Part shown: positions 60,501 through 64,000 of the stretch, piece after piece
Layout: the number at the start of each line of letters is the position of its first letter
Position numbering within the stretch: position 1 is the first letter of the stretch
Assembly: GCA_018806985.1 (NCBI GenBank)
Contig: JADANN010000221.1
Coordinates: 186,001 to 250,000, forward strand
Direction: 5' to 3'
From: Angiostrongylus vasorum
Lineage: Eukaryota > Nematoda > Chromadorea > Rhabditida > Metastrongylidae
Length of the DNA stretch: 64,000 nt
Program-made: the position numbers and the translations under genes
Notes under the pieces: generated by a model
The model's database searches: none
Told to the model about the DNA's origin: nothing
The model's input: the letters and a program-made list of their open reading frames with translations, nothing else

Positions 60501-62456
60501 AAACACTTCCATAACCAAACAGAGGAAATTAAACCAAGATTTCAATCCCATTGAATACAGAGTGCCTTCTTTGGACACTCACTGCTTTCTATGTGTCTTC
60601 CACTGAATATGTCGCATGGAGACCAACCGCACAGAGTTCACATGGAAGCGTAATGTGCCCTTTCCATCAGAATAACAGGTTTAAATACTGCCTAGTGGAT
60701 TTGCCAATCATATCGACGCCGACTGGGTTTATGGCACGTTTTTCACTTCGTCTATTATTAGCTATGAAAGGAACCTCTGCACTTCAGAATGCCAAAGATG
60801 GACTTCGTTTTAAAGTGGGCAATTTAGCTTTCAAAAGATCCTACGACAATTTAAGTAGACCATCAAAGAGACAGAAATTTTTGCATTGTATTTCATAATC
60901 CATCTTCATGAGGAAATCGTTCGGTGTGTAACAGTGGGTGCAGCTGCGACATGAAGGCGTCGTAGGTTCTTCACATGTCGGTGGCGCACAGCGTACACTG
61001 CGCTTTTTGAGGGAAACGATGATTCATACGATCCTTCTGATGAATTTGCAACCATGTGCATTTATTGCAATGCGAAATCTCAAAAATGGTTTCTTCATGG
61101 AACTGCATACAAACATCTTTCAATCGATATTGAATTTTAATCAATTTGAATAGAAATAGCCTTCTTAATCTAACGAAACGAAGTTTTGATTTTTAGAGCC
61201 CATGAAACGTATGTTTTGCTTCACCTATCTTTAAATCTCGATAGGCGATGTTACTGCGCAAGCGGGTTTCTCTGTGATTTTGATGTTCTCGGTTTGAACA
61301 AGCCAAGTTGAGCTACTCACCAAGGATTTCCTCTAAACTAATCCATGGAATTATTAGAATGTTCTTGTCGTGATTTGTGGTAGGATTTATTTGTGGACTA
61401 AATAGACGGAATTAAGCATAAAGTTTATTGACAGGTATTGGAATATCGGTGATATTGAGCTACTTAGTACACATTCAGCCTGCTTTAAAATGAATTCATT
61501 TCAATCGGACCTTTAATTCGAAACGGGTACGGTAGAATGAGTTGTGAAGTGTATGTGCTATGGTTCAATAATACAGCTTTTCTTCCACCTTATAAGTTTC
61601 TTTTTAGGTGCTACGGTTATTGAAATTCGCTTTTGAGCGTCGCCTTATTTTCACGGTTTGTAACAGTTCGTATCACCCTTTCTTTTTTGGTCAGACTTGC
61701 AAAAGAATGAGAGAACGCAAGGATATCATTTTAAGGTTGGAGACTCAATAACAACAGGAGCAAGAAATGTCGTAGTGTGGAACAATATTCACCACAAGAC
61801 AAGCGTTAATGGAGGACCGCAGAAGTAAGCGTATAGATAAACTTGCAAAGAATTTGTAAATTCTATTCCGCAAAAGAGAAGATTGGATATCGTTGTCTGG
61901 GAGCATTTGTTGACCAAATGGGTCGAATACATTATGGCTCACATGTAGTCTTCTTAATAGCGACAGTCGTTAAACTTCAGAACGTCAAACTTTCCAGATG
62001 GGGCGCACACATTATACATGGAATAAAAATGGAACAATTTACACCACTGTGAACAAAAAAGGGAAGAGTTAAATGCTTTTATTTTTGTGTTGGAATTGTT
62101 CAAGAATCTGAAATATTTATTCACTCGAATTATTTCTCTATCGCGCTGTTCCAGAATAGCGGAAACACCACTAACCACAAAAATCTTCACTGTGTTAATT
62201 TTGTGGCCTATGCTTCTGAGCATTCGGATCGTTGCGAATATGAAGTCTAGAAACCGCTTGAGTTAAATGAACATTTGAATGTTGGACAACACCGTGTGAT
62301 GCTAAAGCAAACTTTTGGGAAAAAAACGCAAAGTGATTTCAACGTTCTTCCAGGTATGGATATCCTGATCCTGACTATCTCAACAGAGTGAAGGAAGACA
62401 TTTTTGCAATGGGCATCACTGAGGACATGCTGCCGTCTGAAATAGATGATCAATGA
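52956..62456 (+). CDS. Macrodomain-RING-Deltex (DTC) E3 ubiquitin ligase
   Basis: Nine exons: 52956-53138, 53952-54035, 54144-54273, 57381-57542, 57610-57680, 58186-58563, 61608-61655, 61736-61824, 62354-62456. All phases agree, giving 415 residues. Residues about 15-186 form a divergent macrodomain ([22 protein letters not shown]). Residues 216-260 form a RING-H2 finger with [13 protein letters not shown] and CPIC. Residues about 270-415 form a Deltex C-terminal domain with [37 protein letters not shown] and [12 protein letters not shown]. Deltex RING-DTC modules are ubiquitin ligases that also bind NAD+ or ADP-ribose. Vertebrate DTX3L lacks a macrodomain and pairs with macrodomain protein PARP9, so one chain here combines both parts. 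No WWE domain is seen. An in-frame ATG at 52782 is an alternative start. Confidence 0.9.
53270..53500 (-). repeat. S1 copy in Deltex-like intron 1, box B deleted
   Basis: Minus-oriented; about 50 bases around box B are missing. Confidence 0.75.
53617..53878 (+). repeat. S1 copy in Deltex-like intron 1
   Basis: Plus-oriented copy 117 bases from the inverted copy at 53270-53500, same intron. Confidence 0.75.
54469..54566. repeat. AT-rich microsatellite with ATGTACAT variants
   Basis: A pure AT core flanked on both sides by ATGC/ATAC variant units, in Deltex-like intron 3. Confidence 0.93.
54684..55062 (+). repeat. S4 copy in Deltex-like intron 3
   Basis: Plus-oriented full-length copy. Confidence 0.78.
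55443..55505 (-). repeat. S4 terminal fragment
   Basis: GGATACTTGGACGGTCCGTC and about 40 further bases. Confidence 0.55.
55553..55849 (+). other. ORF with zinc-finger-like cysteines in Deltex-like intron 3
   Basis: Ninety-eight codons containing [14 protein letters not shown] and TCRPFF, loosely like the first finger of a nuclear receptor DNA-binding domain. One zinc Cys is replaced by Ser and four residues are inserted. No splice partners found. Confidence 0.2.
56080..56215 (-). repeat. S3 copy in Deltex-like intron 3
   Basis: Minus-oriented match of the same consensus. Confidence 0.6.
57165..57305 (+). repeat. S3 copy in Deltex-like intron 3
   Basis: Plus-oriented, ending CTCAGCATCATTGTGGTCGT, less than 80 bases before exon 4. 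Confidence 0.6.
57812..58075 (-). repeat. S1 copy in Deltex-like intron 5
   Basis: Minus-oriented near full length, head at GCGACCTGCAATACGCATGG in reverse complement. Confidence 0.75.
58186..58563 (+). CDS. Deltex-like ligase exon 6: RING-H2 and start of DTC
   Basis: This 126-codon exon holds the whole RING (Cys216, Cys219, Cys235, His237, His240, Cys243, Cys257, Cys260) and the first half of the DTC domain. [11 protein letters not shown] linker is typical of the step from RING to DTC. All eight zinc ligands are present. Confidence 0.95.
58833..59103 (-). repeat. S1 copy in Deltex-like intron 6
   Basis: Minus-oriented; the head in reverse complement reads TGGCATAGTGGTCGG and GGATCGATCC, the best joint match to Pol III boxes A and B. 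Confidence 0.78.
59104..61607. other. Remainder of Deltex-like intron 6
   Basis: From about 60385 to 60700 it matches PLE-flank sequence also seen near 8760 and 20440. Otherwise nothing recognised. Confidence 0.45.
60431..60465 (-). ncRNA. Hammerhead-like motif H6, decayed
   Basis: Minus strand GCT, CTGAGGA, GGGCG stem II and GAAGCGTT in place of GAAACGTC. In the long intron of the Deltex-like gene. Confidence 0.35.
61608..62456 (+). CDS. Deltex-like ligase exons 7-9: end of DTC domain
   Basis: Exon 7 encodes [16 protein letters not shown], exon 8 [11 protein letters not shown] and [18 protein letters not shown], exon 9 [20 protein letters not shown] and a TGA stop. The IHHKT and GYPDP motifs are hallmarks of DTC. 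The residue before GYPDP is YG rather than the HG of DTX2, closer to DTX3-type proteins. Confidence 0.93.
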
Positions 62457-62585
62457 GTCGATTCACTTCGGTTCTAATTCCTGAAAAAGTTGTATTATCT
62501 CGAGCTGTGTATACATGAAGCGAAGGGTAATTTGCATATTTGTGTAAATAGCATATTTTAATCATCTGAAGAGAAGAAAATCAGA

Positions 62586-62591
62586 AATAAA
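62586..62591 (+). promoter_or_regulatory. Polyadenylation signal AATAAA
   Basis: A canonical AATAAA lies about 130 bases after the stop of the Deltex-like gene, a plausible 3' UTR length. Confidence 0.5.
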
Positions 62592-62763
62592 ATGTTGTAA
62601 AGGTGGAGTTACAGAGTCAAGGAAGTTGGCGGCAAAGGAAAACTAATTTTGCCCGAGAGGTTTGTCAGTTTTACTGCCATGGGATGACATATTTCGTATT
62701 TAAAGTCTGGATTATTGAGTGTAAATACGGTCAAATAATAAGCTGGTGAGTAGAAGCTAAAAG

Positions 62764-62985
62764 AAGTTCTCGGCGTTGATCAATGCTTGAGGGACGCGCC
62801 ATGAATTCGACTTCACTAAGCAGTGCGGAAGGCGATTGAATGCATATCTGGCCTTTTCAATGGCCCGAGATGGCTTACCAATGTATCAATCCAGTGCTGC
62901 TATCCTCACAGACAAGTTTGGTTCCAATTTGCCCACCCCGTAGGAATGGAAGGCTTGGTGGGTTGACGGCGCTGGTGACCATAGT
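62764..62985 (-). repeat. S1 fragment downstream of Deltex-like gene
   Basis: Head-truncated, minus-oriented. Confidence 0.65.
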
Positions 62986-64000
62986 CAGTAAATAAGTCAA
63001 TACATAACATTTTCGGTCATAAATTTGGTGGAAACCCCGAAACTAAGGGAACGGATTTCTGCGGCTTGCACCTTCTTTCACCCATTAGATTACTGGTGAC
63101 GTTCAAGTTCACGAACTGCTATCGCTTCTAGTTGACCTATATGCTGTTCTGATGTCTTTATCCAGCATTGATTTTTATAGTTGTGGAATATAATGGTTTT
63201 ATACTTGTGGAATATAACTCTAAAGCCATATGTTTACACCTCCCAAATGGTAGTACGTACAGACGTACAGAAATATACGATGGTGTGTGCTGTTTGTTGC
63301 AACACAGTCATTTCGAACAATACGAAGATAATTCGATTGATTTCTAACAGCTAATATTAAGCTAATATTAATCGTGCTGATGAGCAAGTACGAAACAGTG
63401 CTCCCATAATGATATCTTAAGCAGCCGTGTTGACTCTGTTCTAGACCTAACCAGTCGTATGACGGAGGGGTTTTTATATTGGTGCAGTTCATATGTCTTT
63501 GACAGTCTTCAGGAAATTGATATGCTCGGTTAATACGGAACTTTGATTCTCCATCAGATTTTTCTAAACGAAACGCATTCGCAGTCCACTACACATGTGG
63601 ATTGAAAATGGGGACGAAAAGTCGGGTCTAAATGAGCTGTGGAGTTGAGAACTACGGTAATAACCAAGGGTTCGCCCAAAGACGGTGGTGATGTATTTTC
63701 ACTGCGATATAGGATATTCTGTCTGCTATTCATCAGTCAAAGATTTTCAACAGTGGGAAACCAGTTTACGAGATTTACCTAGCAGGTAAACCATTGTAAT
63801 AAACCAAAGAGGATAATGCTACACAAGACCACCTTCGTCACCTCTATGACTATCCAGATAAGTGATGAAGGCTTGTGTAGGAAATTCCTCTCATCTGAAA
63901 ATCAGAGATTCTGCTAAGATTTTGGTATATTTTGCACGGTTTCCGTACAAACCTGATTTTTAGTCTTGCAATTGGAACTCGGAGTACTAATAATTTGTCG
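62986..64000. other. Right-end intergenic stretch
   Basis: No coding or repeat signal recognised after the S1 fragment. Confidence 0.45.

Overview
This is a eukaryotic, almost certainly nematode, nuclear window, and I think a hookworm-like strongylid. The genes have short exons separated by repeat-filled introns. All three recognised genes begin 3 to 31 bases behind a polypyrimidine-CAG acceptor with no visible upstream exon, as expected for spliced-leader trans-splicing. The dominant non-LTR retrotransposon resembles the RTE-type endonuclease/reverse transcriptase family common in hookworm genomes. The species call is inference.

Three host genes can be assembled exon by exon. (1) Plus strand, 5837-14172: a mitochondrial pyrimidine-nucleotide carrier of the SLC25A33/36 (Rim2) type, about 10 exons. 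(2) Minus strand, 50262-40416: the E2 dihydrolipoyl transacylase of the branched-chain 2-oxoacid dehydrogenase complex (DBT), 14 exons with matching phases and about 563 residues. It carries two tandem lipoyl domains, whereas the animal BCKDH E2s I know have one. (3) Plus strand, 52956-62456: a single-chain macrodomain-RING-Deltex C-terminal ubiquitin ligase, 9 exons and 415 residues. Genes 2 and 3 are divergent neighbours whose starts lie about 2.7 kb apart.

The rest is repeat landscape. Positions 1-1850 hold two truncated Penelope-like elements (PLE) in opposite orientation, sharing an inverted repeat of about 200 bp. Two decayed RTE elements occupy 22604-25890 (plus) and 34060-31900 (minus), and a fragment of another RTE-like element lies at 41945-42190. 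A dead mariner is at 38190-39205. Several short dispersed families recur: S1 (about 280 bp, tRNA-like head, about 16 copies), S2 (about 350 bp), S3 (about 140 bp) and S4 (about 390 bp). AT microsatellites and PLE-type repeats with hammerhead-ribozyme-like cores are also present. Long stretches at 14.2-22.6, 25.9-31.9, 34-38 and 39.2-40.4 kb show no host gene that I recognise.

The carrier and the E2 act in the mitochondrion (nucleotide import; branched-chain amino-acid breakdown). The Deltex-like ligase would link ubiquitin to ADP-ribose biology. I see no operon-like functional link between them. Single-base frame disruptions in carrier exon 4 (a GGG run) and E2 exon 12 (a T6 run) look more like base-call errors than decay, but only reads or RNA can decide.
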